Source: an uncultured Erysipelotrichaceae bacterium (GTDB lineage: Bacteria > Bacillota_I > Bacilli_A > Erysipelotrichales > Erysipelotrichaceae). From it: DNA of 64,000 nt. Shown in pieces: positions 1 to 7,971 of this stretch (its first letter is position 1; each line of letters opens with the position of its first letter). Below the pieces are notes generated by a model, which saw only the letters and a list, made by a program, of their open reading frames with translations, was not told where the DNA came from and did no database searches. The DNA lies in the NCBI GenBank assembly GCA_900315065.1, contig OMXQ01000005.1, forward strand, positions 27,530 through 91,529. Reading direction: 5' to 3'. A program made the position numbers and the translations under genes.

Positions 1-427
1 TACCCGTAATGATCCTGTGTTTGTTCCATACAGGCTTGTCGAAGTTGCTTATTATAACGCCGCAAAAGCCGTTCAGCACAGTGAGCCCCGTGATTATAAT
101 AAAAACGATTTTCAACCAATCGCTTGTATCTGTTAATGAAAACATAGATACAGCAGTGTCGCCGCCGTTTCCGAACAAGGGCAGGAACATCAATAAAACG
201 ATAAGGCTGTCCAGTATGCCGCAAATCAGAGCGGTGTATTTTTTCTTTGTATCCTTTTTGTCTTGCTCGGCGAGGGAAATGATTTCCTCGCTTCCTATCA
301 GCTCGTCAATAGTAATATTGAAATATTTCGCGATGATTTTCAGAGAATCAATGCTCGGGTAGCCTCTGCCTGACTCCCATTTTGATATCGCGGTGCGCGA
401 GACAAAAAGCTTTTCCGCCAATTCCTC
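1..427 (-). pseudogene. XRE-family regulator with membrane tail, 5' end missing
   Basis: Reading leftwards from 427 the frame encodes a helix-turn-helix (AEKLFVSRTAISKWESG), the usual post-HTH segment (YFNITIDELIG), a charged linker and two hydrophobic stretches, then runs off the left edge. Proteins of this kind are XRE-type DNA-binding regulators with a small membrane domain. The first helices of the HTH and the start codon are absent: the frame meets a TAA at 428-430 immediately before EELAEKLF. A terminator hairpin of the neighbouring minus-strand operon sits directly upstream. The junction therefore looks like the point where foreign DNA displaced the 5' end. The truncation is visible; the cause is inferred. 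Confidence 0.75.
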
Positions 428-436
428 TTAAAGAAT

Positions 437-468
437 GCCGCTAAGCAGGAAACATCCCGCTTAGCGGC
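437..468 (-). terminator. Strong hairpin terminator after the polymerase operon
   Basis: A perfect 10-bp stem (GCCGCTAAGC at 437-446, GCTTAGCGGC at 459-468) encloses a loop with an extra GGA/TCC pairing. On the minus strand it is followed by ATTCTTT, and on the plus strand by GTTTTGTT, so it could work in both directions. It lies downstream of the gene ending at 555 and abuts the truncated XRE gene. Confidence 0.75.
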
Positions 469-554
469 GTTTTGTTGTAATTCGCAAATTGTATAGCTGT
501 GTGCATCCGTAATCACATATCATCATAGAAGTCAATAAAACACTATAGAAAGCA

Positions 555-1397
555 TTAGAGAAACACTTTATATCTGCAAACCCCATGTTTGTTTTCTCTA
601 AGTATCAGCGATTTCGGAATCTTTGCCAGCCACTTTTTGCTGAGATTATTGTTGCCGAAATATGCATCGAAGTTAGCGACGGGCAAAACCACCCACTCCG
701 TATCGTCTTGTTTATTGGCGAGGTAGTAGCAAATCAATTCGACGATGATCTCTTTTGGGACGCCGTTAGTGTCGGTTGTCTCAAGCTGTCTGATTACTGT
801 ATCCGGCAGCGGATAATCTTCTGTTCTGAGTGCTCCTGCTTCCAACGCGTCGGCGATGATGTCATCAAATCGTAACGTCCACGCACCTTTCGTGTTCAGC
901 GCAAATATCGGCACTTGCAGCTGACGAACTTTTTTCTTCCATTGTGCCGTGAATCCGGTCGAAAAATCAGCGCACTTTTTATACGCGGATTTACTGACCT
1001 TATCGGGATTTGCCTTTACAAACCGAATCACATTTTTAATAAGGCGGTAATACCACCCCTTACCGTCTTGATCGACCAGCTCCGGGTAGTCGGCGGACAA
1101 CTCACGAAAGTCCACCGGCGGCTCGGAGCTTTTCTTTTTGTCAGGAATACTGCACCATGCACATAGAGCGTTTCGAGTTATCTCGATCCGCTCATACGGA
1201 TCATCCAAAACCACGCTGTCTTTATCGTGAAACAGATACCCGCGTGCAATGATTGTCAGGATGTGCCCGAAACCTGTAAACTCAGAGATCATATCAAAGG
1301 TGAACCGTCCGAGATAGGTGGTATCGGTTTTGCGTGCGGCAGTATAGATCGGCTGTTCGGTGTAGGCTTTGAATTCTGCCCATTCGTTTGTCATCAT
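555..1397 (-). CDS. Hypothetical protein, partner of the DPBB polymerase
   Basis: This is a 280-aa protein that I do not recognise. It is predicted soluble, with no signal peptide, membrane segment or obvious catalytic motif. It is rich in aromatic and charged residues, with an internal stretch KKVRQLQVPIFALN and a C-terminal segment ending KHGVCRYKVFL. Its start overlaps the stop of the polymerase gene (ATGATG over TGA), and its ribosome-binding site AGGAGG lies inside the last polymerase codons. The two genes are thus translationally coupled, which suggests the proteins act together, for example as a template- or primer-handling subunit. That role is inference from coupling only. The next feature downstream is a terminator. 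Confidence 0.8.
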   Translation of the reverse strand: MMTNEWAEFKAYTEQPIYTAARKTDTTYLGRFTFDMISEFTGFGHILTIIARGYLFHDKDSVVLDDPYERIEITRNALCAWCSIPDKKKSSEPPVDFRELSADYPELVDQDGKGWYYRLIKNVIRFVKANPDKVSKSAYKKCADFSTGFTAQWKKKVRQLQVPIFALNTKGAWTLRFDDIIADALEAGALRTEDYPLPDTVIRQLETTDTNGVPKEIIVELICYYLANKQDDTEWVVLPVANFDAYFGNNNLSKKWLAKIPKSLILRENKHGVCRYKVFL

Positions 1398-4387
1398 CTA
1401 TTCCTCCTGCAATTCTCCAATACCACGCTTGGCATAACCTCCAACGCGAATTGCCGTTCGCCCAATGCGATCACGCACTTCAGCACTTCATTCAAATCTA
1501 AATTCTCATCTTCTTTGGTGTGCGGCACAAATAAATACATACAGTTTCTAATCAAAATTTGCTTGTAATCGCCGTAGTGATCGATTCCTGTCAACAGCAT
1601 TTGCAGTTCATCGCTGTCATTCTTGCGGATAAGATTATCGGAAATACCGCTTGTGCGGTACATATCGTCAAGGCCGCAAATAATGTCACCGAGGATTCTG
1701 TAACCGCCGCAGCGGAAATCGCAGAACAATTCTCGGTATGTTATGTCAATCGCCCCTGTGATAATCTCATAAGTCGCAACCATTCTTTCCGACGGCGGTG
1801 TTAAATGCCAAGCTGTTTCGGACAGCTTTATTCTTGACCGTCGAATCTCAAAAGACGGTATGTTATCAAAAGCGTGATACAACTCGTCAATGGAATACTG
1901 ATTTTCCTGCCCTCGTGCAAAGAGGATTCTTTCTATATCCGTTTGGCGTTTTCTCTCTTTCGGAATGTGACGAATATACCGCAGTCGATTCAACGCTTCG
2001 TTATAGGCTGTAATGATTGTTTTAGTCCGTTCAAGGGTGTGCTGATCTATGGTATTCTGCCAGTCGGTAAATTGGGCAAAGGTAAATAACGCTTCATCAT
2101 TTGCCGGCTGTGCTTTATGCTTTAGCGTTTTTGTATCCAATATATAGGCATAATACGGCAGCTTTTCGAGATTAGAGCTGACAGACTCCCAGTCGGTTTT
2201 TTCTATAAATTCCTTGACACGCTTTGTGGCTGTCGGCTGATACCATTTCCGCTGTGCGCTGTCGCCGACGATTGACTTATATTGCAGGAACAGGCTTTTC
2301 TTCGCCTTTCGTACTTCCAGATACTCAGATAGATCAGGCTTTACACCGCTCTTTGCGGAGTCGATCTCCAAGCCTGTCAGTATCGCCAGTATTTCTACAT
2401 CCTGACAGGCTGTTTGTCGTTCTGTATTATCGTTGTTTTCATCATAAGCGACAATACCCCTGCGCAGCGCCGCATTACTGATCTGACCGACGCGGTTGGA
2501 AAAGGTACTCTTAACCGACTCCATCCTTGCTCGCCAATCATTGGCGTCGGAAATGAGCGGCTCAGCTGACGGTATCTTCAAAACTGGAAGGGATTTGTTA
2601 TCTGCATAGCTTCGACTCACACAAGCATTTACCAATGGATCGGCTATTGTTTTCACCATATCGCCGTCATAGTCCGCGCCGCCGAGACGGTCGGGGATCA
2701 GTGAACGGGAATCTACCATCACGACATAACGCAGATGAGAAAGATACTTTTTCCTGATTCGTCCGACCTTTTTCAGCGGATATACCAACGCCTCCTCGTT
2801 TCGTGCGATATGAGGACTTCTTAATAATGTGTAGTTTTCTTGCACCTCATAAGCAGGCTTCGGCGCATATATCGTATTGTCGAATAAACACTCCGCTTCG
2901 AGCTTTTTATACGCCTTGCTTTCTCCATCGGCACACTTTACGATATACGCCAACAGGCGCATCAAATCGTCGGACAAATAACGGTTATCTCCTGCAACCA
3001 GCAACTGTCCGACAGCATATCTTTGTTTTACGCTCTCCGCTTTGTCAGAGAGTTCTTTTGTGTATAGCGATTCTTCCATAAACAGCGGATTTTGCTTGAT
3101 TATCTCCGCGCGTTGCTTACGCTTATCGGTTATTCCAATATCTTCATCGTCAAGAATATCGGTAAAGTGTTTCTGCCTGTTGCCAAGCTCGCCGACATAA
3201 TCATAATAAATCGTTTCGGTGGTTTTCGTAAGCCAGTGCCGTGGATCGTTGTTTGGTGATTTATCCCAGCCAAGCGGTAAATCCAAAGGTCTGAATTCAT
3301 CATCCGTCAAAGCGAGCGTGTTCAGAAACTGATAATTCAACTCGGTTGTGTTTTGCGGCTCTGTTTTATCCATACCGGAAATATACAACGCATAATTGTA
3401 TTTTCTGCACCGATTCAAATACTCTGCCCAAGTCAGCCCGTTTTCCGTCATCCAGCCAAAGCCCTTGAACATACTCTTTGTCAGTATCATATCTACATCG
3501 TCAACGGCGTGAGCATTACCCCATATATCTATAATCTTTGCTACATGCAGCTCCGAGAACAACTTTTTGAAATCGACCTCGTGAACAACGCCCTTGACAT
3601 ACGGCAGACGGATTTGAAAAGAATGGTGCTGTCCCGATTCTGTCAGCATATATGAAAGCTCTTTAGAGATAATTCCTTCGCCGTCAAATTCCAACACCTC
3701 TACATCTGCCTTTGCTTCAACACGGTTGTATTTGCGCGTCGGATTGTCTGTTCCGTCGTCCTCAACGGTAATGATATCAGCATCCTTTACAATGCTTTTC
3801 GGATTGTCAATTATGACGATCCTTTTTTTCGACAGTAAGTTCTGTATTTCTTCCCGACGACCGCCGGTGAACATCAAGCCGTTATAGGCGTAGAGCTTGG
3901 ACAACTGACATTTCCCGATGTGCATACCGAGCGTCATTCGCTCCTTGAGTGACTCATAAACATCCTCTCGGACAAACGACAGTACATTATGTCGGCTCAT
4001 ACTGGCTGAACGCTCAAAGGCGATATATCGGTGAGCAGGGTATCTTTCGTCAAATGCGATTTCAATCCCTTCGGGACGGAACAAATACTCCGCTTTCTTT
4101 TGCAGTTGAGCTACCCTGCCGACAGGTCGCCTGTCAAAGATTCCGGAGAAATCGACATATACGAACACATCGGATAATCGGTCACACGGAGATGTATTAT
4201 CATCAGAACCGTATAAGACTGTCATCGCCTGACAGAACATCATACAATCGTCTTGCTCGGTAAGTTTTGTGAGGTATTTTTTGGACGGCTCGGTAGCGTC
4301 AAAGTGAAATCTCCAACCGTTATTTTTCTTTACGGCAGTGGATAAAAGGCTCAAAGCCGAGATTTGAGGGATCAAATACCTTTTCAT
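1394..4387 (-). CDS. Single-chain double-psi-barrel RNA polymerase, RdRP/QDE-1-like
   Basis: This 997-aa protein carries the hallmarks of cellular (RNA-silencing type) RNA-dependent RNA polymerases, which share two double-psi beta-barrels with multisubunit RNA polymerase. The first-barrel region has FDGEG at 234-238 and FQIRLPYVKGVV at 257-268, matching the eukaryotic DGxGxIS / QIR..xKG pattern with K265 in the conserved lysine place, followed by ILTKSMFKG. The second barrel has RSPHIARNEE near 523-532, comparable with RNPxxHPGD. It is followed by SLIPDRLGGADYDGD, whose DYDGD (572-576) matches the metal-binding DbDGD triad. All three aspartates are present, so activity is plausible. It heads a two-gene operon on a mobile element. 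Whether it copies RNA or transcribes DNA cannot be told from sequence. Family assignment is by motif reading, not by search. Confidence 0.8.
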   Translation of the reverse strand: MKRYLIPQISALSLLSTAVKKNNGWRFHFDATEPSKKYLTKLTEQDDCMMFCQAMTVLYGSDDNTSPCDRLSDVFVYVDFSGIFDRRPVGRVAQLQKKAEYLFRPEGIEIAFDERYPAHRYIAFERSASMSRHNVLSFVREDVYESLKERMTLGMHIGKCQLSKLYAYNGLMFTGGRREEIQNLLSKKRIVIIDNPKSIVKDADIITVEDDGTDNPTRKYNRVEAKADVEVLEFDGEGIISKELSYMLTESGQHHSFQIRLPYVKGVVHEVDFKKLFSELHVAKIIDIWGNAHAVDDVDMILTKSMFKGFGWMTENGLTWAEYLNRCRKYNYALYISGMDKTEPQNTTELNYQFLNTLALTDDEFRPLDLPLGWDKSPNNDPRHWLTKTTETIYYDYVGELGNRQKHFTDILDDEDIGITDKRKQRAEIIKQNPLFMEESLYTKELSDKAESVKQRYAVGQLLVAGDNRYLSDDLMRLLAYIVKCADGESKAYKKLEAECLFDNTIYAPKPAYEVQENYTLLRSPHIARNEEALVYPLKKVGRIRKKYLSHLRYVVMVDSRSLIPDRLGGADYDGDMVKTIADPLVNACVSRSYADNKSLPVLKIPSAEPLISDANDWRARMESVKSTFSNRVGQISNAALRRGIVAYDENNDNTERQTACQDVEILAILTGLEIDSAKSGVKPDLSEYLEVRKAKKSLFLQYKSIVGDSAQRKWYQPTATKRVKEFIEKTDWESVSSNLEKLPYYAYILDTKTLKHKAQPANDEALFTFAQFTDWQNTIDQHTLERTKTIITAYNEALNRLRYIRHIPKERKRQTDIERILFARGQENQYSIDELYHAFDNIPSFEIRRSRIKLSETAWHLTPPSERMVATYEIITGAIDITYRELFCDFRCGGYRILGDIICGLDDMYRTSGISDNLIRKNDSDELQMLLTGIDHYGDYKQILIRNCMYLFVPHTKEDENLDLNEVLKCVIALGERQFALEVMPSVVLENCRRNR

Positions 4388-4414
4388 ACATTACTCCTGA
4401 AATAATCTGTCAAA

Positions 4415-4443
4415 AGTATAGCACAATACTCTCTATAATTCAA
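4415..4443 (-). promoter_or_regulatory. Promoter of the polymerase operon
   Basis: Read on the minus strand, TTGAAT (4438-4443) is followed after exactly 17 nt by TATACT (4415-4420), a good sigma-A type promoter. A ribosome-binding site (CAGGAGTAA) precedes the ATG at 4387. The -35 box overlaps the left arm of the composite palindrome at 4439-4505, so a factor binding the palindrome would be expected to affect this promoter. Confidence 0.65.
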
Positions 4444-4505
4444 GTAGCTGTTATTTGATAACTGCCCCCACTTTTTAAGGGCAGTTGTTCAAATAATTAC
4501 TTGAA
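4439..4505. repeat. Composite palindrome with three nested 8-bp stems
   Basis: Three nested inverted repeats share one centre: TTCAAGTA (4439-4446) with TACTTGAA (4498-4505), TTATTTGA (4451-4458) with TCAAATAA (4489-4496), and AACTGCCC (4460-4467) with GGGCAGTT (4479-4486). The loop is 11 nt. It occupies the divergent intergenic region between the polymerase operon and the VLP-parM-parR operon, and ends 14 nt before the ATG at 4520. It could be an operator, a centromere-like site for ParR, an origin hairpin, or a single-strand promoter. The pairing is visible; the role is unknown. Confidence 0.8.
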
Positions 4506-4519
4506 AGAGGTGATGTCCT

Positions 4520-4756
4520 ATGATTGTACCACTCAAACCTGAGCAGATCGAACAGGTGAACGCCCTTGTGCTTTCCTCCTGCGCTAATTGCCAAGACGGG
4601 TGCTGTCTGCTAATGGATGACGGCGACAGTTACCCTTGCGTACAACTGCTATCGGTAACGGGAATTTTCTGTCGGTATTTCCTGACAGCAGTGCTTCCAG
4701 CCGATAAACAGCTTTATGCCGAAATCATCCAAAACAATCAAAATGTAAAGGAGTAA
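4520..4756 (+). CDS. Cysteine-rich VLP domain small protein
   Basis: A 78-aa protein with cysteines spaced as SSCANCQDGCCLL, then PCVQLL and FCRYF, followed by the sequence AVLPAD. This fits the small Cys-rich 'VLP' family found on Firmicutes mobile elements, probably a zinc-binding protein of unknown role. The ribosome-binding site GAAAGAGGTG lies 4-5 nt before the ATG. It is the first gene of the plus-strand operon, and parM follows after 7 nt with its own AAAGGAG inside the end of this gene. The position before the partition genes suggests a regulatory or DNA-processing accessory role, which is inference. Confidence 0.75.
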   Translation: MIVPLKPEQIEQVNALVLSSCANCQDGCCLLMDDGDSYPCVQLLSVTGIFCRYFLTAVLPADKQLYAEIIQNNQNVKE

Positions 4757-4763
4757 TTCAATT

Positions 4764-5690
4764 ATGAAGAGTTTTAACAACAAATTTATTATCGGTATCG
4801 ACCACGGTTACGGTAACATCAAAACCGCTAACCATTGTTTCAAGACGGGTATTATTGCAAGCGATACCGAGCCTATCTTCACCAAGAATATGCTTGTCTA
4901 TGACGGCAAGTATTTTTTGATTGGCGAGGGACACAAAGAGTTTCGAGCCAACAAAGACAAGGACGACGAGTATTATCTGCTTACCCTTGCAGCAATAGCT
5001 ATGGAATTGAAAGACAATAATCTGTATGAAGCGGATGTTATCATCGCCGCGGGGCTTCCTCTGACTTGGACGGGAACGCAGAAAGCACAATTTGCAGCTT
5101 ATCTTAAGCAAAACAAATCCGTAGCTTTTACCTATAACGGAATCGACTACAACGTAGATATTTCCGGCGTGATGATTTATCCGCAGGGCTACGCCGCTAT
5201 CGCTCCGTTTGCTGTTTCAATGAAAGGACTGAGTATGGTTGCTGACATCGGCAACGGCACGATGAATACCCTCTACCTCGCTAACGGCAGACCGCAGAGC
5301 GGTAAGATGTACACCGAGAAATTCGGCACGCATCAATGCACCCTCGCTATTCGGGAGGAGTTTATGCGCCAAACGCAGCGTGAGCTGAATGATTATATCA
5401 TCGACACGATTCTATGTGAAGGTACGGCGGATATTCCCGAAACGGATTTTAAGCTGATCACAGCCGTAGCAGAGGAATATGTCAGAGAGATTTTCTGTCG
5501 TTTGCGTGAGCACGGTTATGACGCTGATACGATGAAGCTGTATGTTACCGGCGGTGGAGGTTGCCTAATCGAACATTTTTATAGGGGTGACACCAAAAAC
5601 ATCGTTTTTATAGAAAAAATCTGCGCCGCCGCACAGGGCTATGAATACTTAGCCGAAAAGCAGCTGATGGCAGGCAAGAGCTATGAGTGA
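4764..5690 (+). CDS. parM: ParM/StbA-like actin-type plasmid segregation ATPase
   Basis: A 308-aa actin-fold protein. The first phosphate loop is GIDHGYGNIKTAN near residue 11, the second is VADIGNGTMNT near 160, and the adenosine motif is VTGGGGC near 260. Such proteins polymerise into filaments that push plasmid copies apart after binding a centromere-bound adaptor. The downstream gene overlaps by 8 bp and looks like that adaptor. Presence on a chromosomal integrative element implies that the excised circle is, or once was, maintained as a plasmid-like replicon for some generations. Confidence 0.85.
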   Translation: MKSFNNKFIIGIDHGYGNIKTANHCFKTGIIASDTEPIFTKNMLVYDGKYFLIGEGHKEFRANKDKDDEYYLLTLAAIAMELKDNNLYEADVIIAAGLPLTWTGTQKAQFAAYLKQNKSVAFTYNGIDYNVDISGVMIYPQGYAAIAPFAVSMKGLSMVADIGNGTMNTLYLANGRPQSGKMYTEKFGTHQCTLAIREEFMRQTQRELNDYIIDTILCEGTADIPETDFKLITAVAEEYVREIFCRLREHGYDADTMKLYVTGGGGCLIEHFYRGDTKNIVFIEKICAAAQGYEYLAEKQLMAGKSYE

Positions 5691-6009
5691 TGTTCACCGC
5701 CTGACAATTCGGCTAAATCCTCACGATGACAAGGAGAGGTCGATCATATCATTTCTTGACTCGCTCGACAGTAAGAAATATAAATCCAAAAACAGCTTTG
5801 TTATTGAAGCGCTGGATCACTATATTTCTTATCTTTCGGGCGGCAACAATAAGCTGTTAGATGATATACGGCAGATTTTCCGTGAGGAAGTGCAAGTATC
5901 GCACTCTGTACAGCCTGCTCATACAAACGAATGGAATCCGCAATTAAGCGAAGAAGAAAGCAAAGAGAACGAGCAAAATGTGCTCGTCGATCTTGAGATG
6001 TTCGGTTGA
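5683..6009 (+). CDS. ParR-like centromere-binding adaptor
   Basis: A 108-aa protein starting inside the 3' end of parM. Its N-terminal half (HRLTIRLNP ... SKNSFVIEALDHYI) reads as a ribbon-helix-helix DNA-binding domain. The C-terminal half is acidic and low in complexity, consistent with the ParM-contacting tail of ParR proteins. The domain reading and the tight coupling to parM support the assignment, although ParR proteins diverge fast and I cannot confirm it by search. It would bind a parC site, for which the palindrome at 4439-4505 or the hairpins at 6019-6215 are candidates. Confidence 0.65.
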   Translation: MSDVHRLTIRLNPHDDKERSIISFLDSLDSKKYKSKNSFVIEALDHYISYLSGGNNKLLDDIRQIFREEVQVSHSVQPAHTNEWNPQLSEEESKENEQNVLVDLEMFG

Positions 6010-6018
6010 CGTCAAAGT

Positions 6019-6215
6019 GCTGTCATTTTCAAGGAAAGAAACTGATTATGACAGCATAATGATGTCAAAGCAATCAAATCAAAAGAGAAAGAAAATATTA
6101 CCGTATAAGGCACAGCAGAACGGTAAAAATTCCACTCCGCAGCTGTGTCTTATACTGTAGCAAGCAGGGAATTTGTACGGCAAATTCCAAATACAACAGC
6201 TCCGAAGCGGTTGTA
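6019..6215 (+). other. Candidate origin of transfer (oriT) with clustered hairpins
   Basis: The 250-bp gap before mobC holds several inverted repeats: GCTGTCAT/ATGACAGC (about 6019-6057), GTATAAGGCACAGC (6103-6116) with GCTGTGTCTTATAC (6142-6155, one mismatch), GGAATTTG/CAAATTCC (6168-6175 and 6181-6188) and TACAAC/GTTGTA (6192-6197 and 6210-6215). A short TAGGGACACCCTA motif follows. oriT sites of MOBP systems usually lie immediately upstream of mobC and contain such repeats. The nick site cannot be named from sequence alone. Confidence 0.5.
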
Positions 6216-6259
6216 AATCTTTAGGGACACCCTATCCACCCGATGAAAGAAGGAATAAA

Positions 6260-6616
6260 ATGACAGATAAAAATGCAAGAATCGAGCTGCGTGTTACGCA
6301 GTCCGAGAAAAAGAAGATAGCCCGGCTTGCCGAGAGCTGCGGCTTATCTCAATCCGAATATATCAGACAAAGGACATTGGGTTATGCGCCGAGGACGGTG
6401 CTGCCTGATGTCTTTTTTGATTTCTACCAAACGCTCTGCCGCTTGTGTGATGAAGTTGCTGACAAGGTTACGCCCGATACAGAGCGAAAGCTGCTTGAAG
6501 TCGTAGACGAAATTCAACAGCGCCTACTTTTGCCGGAGAAATCCACAACGACACAGATTCACAAGGAGATGATGACGTGGCAACCACAGGCTTCTGGCCC
6601 GTCAAAGGACGGTTAA
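6260..6616 (+). CDS. MobC-like relaxosome accessory protein
   Basis: A 118-aa protein. The start at 6260 is chosen because GAAAGAAGGA precedes it, whereas the upstream in-frame ATG has no such site. The N-terminal part (ARIELRVTQSEKKKIARLAESCGLSQSEYIRQRTLG) is a ribbon-helix-helix DNA-binding domain typical of bacterial MobC proteins, which melt or mark oriT for the relaxase. The 3' end overlaps the relaxase start by 40 bp, so the two are co-translated. The hairpin-rich region just upstream is the likely binding site. Confidence 0.75.
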   Translation: MTDKNARIELRVTQSEKKKIARLAESCGLSQSEYIRQRTLGYAPRTVLPDVFFDFYQTLCRLCDEVADKVTPDTERKLLEVVDEIQQRLLLPEKSTTTQIHKEMMTWQPQASGPSKDG

Positions 6617-7971
6617 AGGATGTTATCAATTACGCTCAGAATCCCGACAAAACTATCGAGCGCAAATATCTTGATGATGACTTAGCTGCCACTCTCAATT
6701 ACGTTGAGAACGGCGACAAGACAGACAAAACAATGTACGTCAGCGGTATTAACTGCCCGAAAAAGCGAGCCTATGAGCGTATGATGACAACTAAGCGGCG
6801 GTTCGGCAAGCTTGGCGGCAATGTGGCGTATCACGGCTATCAGAGCTTTCAGGCAGGAGAAGTCATGCCCGAAGAAGCGCACCGAATCGGCGTAGAAACT
6901 GCCCGCCGTATGTGGGGCGATGAATATGAGATAGTCGTTACGACACATTTAAATACCGACCATCTTCATAATCATATTGTCGTAAATAGTGTGTCCTTCC
7001 GCACAGGGCGAAAGTTTGAGAATCATATCTCCGATCACTACAAGCTGCGTGAGATTTCCGACGAGGTATGTCGTGAGTATGGTAAATCCGTTCTTGAAAA
7101 CGCTCCGTTCTACGGCGGCGATAAAGTGTATTGGATACGGAAAAGCGGACAGCTGCCGCATAAGGATATGCTTCGTAAGGACGTTGATGAAGCGCTTGCG
7201 AATACCTGTAATCCGGTGGACTTTGAAGTGTACCTGCGTTCTCTCGGTTACAAGTTTGTGAGGAACTTCAAATATGAGCATCCGTCGGTTGTTGCTCCCG
7301 ATTGGCAAAAACCTGTGAGAATAAGCAGTCTCGGTAAGGATTATTCCAGACAAGCTATCTTAACTCGCCTGCGCACTCAACACGAGGACAGATACTTTAT
7401 GGATTTCTACACGCCGAGACCTGTAGTCCGCAGAACGCCGTTGATTTTGGTTATACGAAATTACGAAAAGGAGCATACGCCTGACTTGATTACCTCGCTG
7501 TTTGAGTTGATTATAACTATCGCTAAGATCTGCACGGGCTCGAATATCAAGAAAGCCGATTACCGTCCGCTGTCGCCTGATTTGAGAGCAGAAATTATCA
7601 ACCTTGACCGAACGCTCGAAGAATACCATTTCCTCTGCGATCAATTCATTAACTCTGTGGAGGATTTTGTAGAGTGCAAAGCAGAGATTGTTGGGAAGAT
7701 TGAGAATTATGAAGCCGAACGGCAGCAACTCCGCAACCGAATCCGCAGGGCAAAATCACCCGAAGAAGATAATTCTCTTAAAGAACAATGCAGAGAAATC
7801 ACAAAGAAACTGACACCCTTGCGCCGACAGCTAAAAATCTGCGAGCGCATTGAAAACAAAGTGCCTCGACTCCGTGCTTTGATCGAACAGGAAAAGCAAC
7901 TGGAGCAAGGCAGATACAAGTACAAATATTATAAACAAACCAAATCAAAACAAAGGAGTTACGAACGATGA
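6577..7971 (+). CDS. MOBP-type relaxase (MobA/MobL-like)
   Basis: A 464-aa relaxase starting at GTG 6577, preceded by AAGGAGATGATGAC. The catalytic metal site is TDHLHNH at residues 127-133 (the three-histidine motif). A tyrosine in the N-terminal NYAQNPDKT segment is a candidate nucleophile, which would nick oriT and stay joined to the 5' end. The C-terminal third is a charged coiled coil (about 330-460). It is expected to process the element's DNA for transfer through a conjugation channel supplied by another element, because no type IV secretion genes are seen here. It overlaps parB downstream by 4 bp. Confidence 0.9.
   Translation: MATTGFWPVKGRLKDVINYAQNPDKTIERKYLDDDLAATLNYVENGDKTDKTMYVSGINCPKKRAYERMMTTKRRFGKLGGNVAYHGYQSFQAGEVMPEEAHRIGVETARRMWGDEYEIVVTTHLNTDHLHNHIVVNSVSFRTGRKFENHISDHYKLREISDEVCREYGKSVLENAPFYGGDKVYWIRKSGQLPHKDMLRKDVDEALANTCNPVDFEVYLRSLGYKFVRNFKYEHPSVVAPDWQKPVRISSLGKDYSRQAILTRLRTQHEDRYFMDFYTPRPVVRRTPLILVIRNYEKEHTPDLITSLFELIITIAKICTGSNIKKADYRPLSPDLRAEIINLDRTLEEYHFLCDQFINSVEDFVECKAEIVGKIENYEAERQQLRNRIRRAKSPEEDNSLKEQCREITKKLTPLRRQLKICERIENKVPRLRALIEQEKQLEQGRYKYKYYKQTKSKQRSYER

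Noticed and set aside
9..362. Plus-strand frame of 117 codons at the left edge
   Set aside because: It is antisense to a clear XRE helix-turn-helix protein on the minus strand, which has recognisable motifs.
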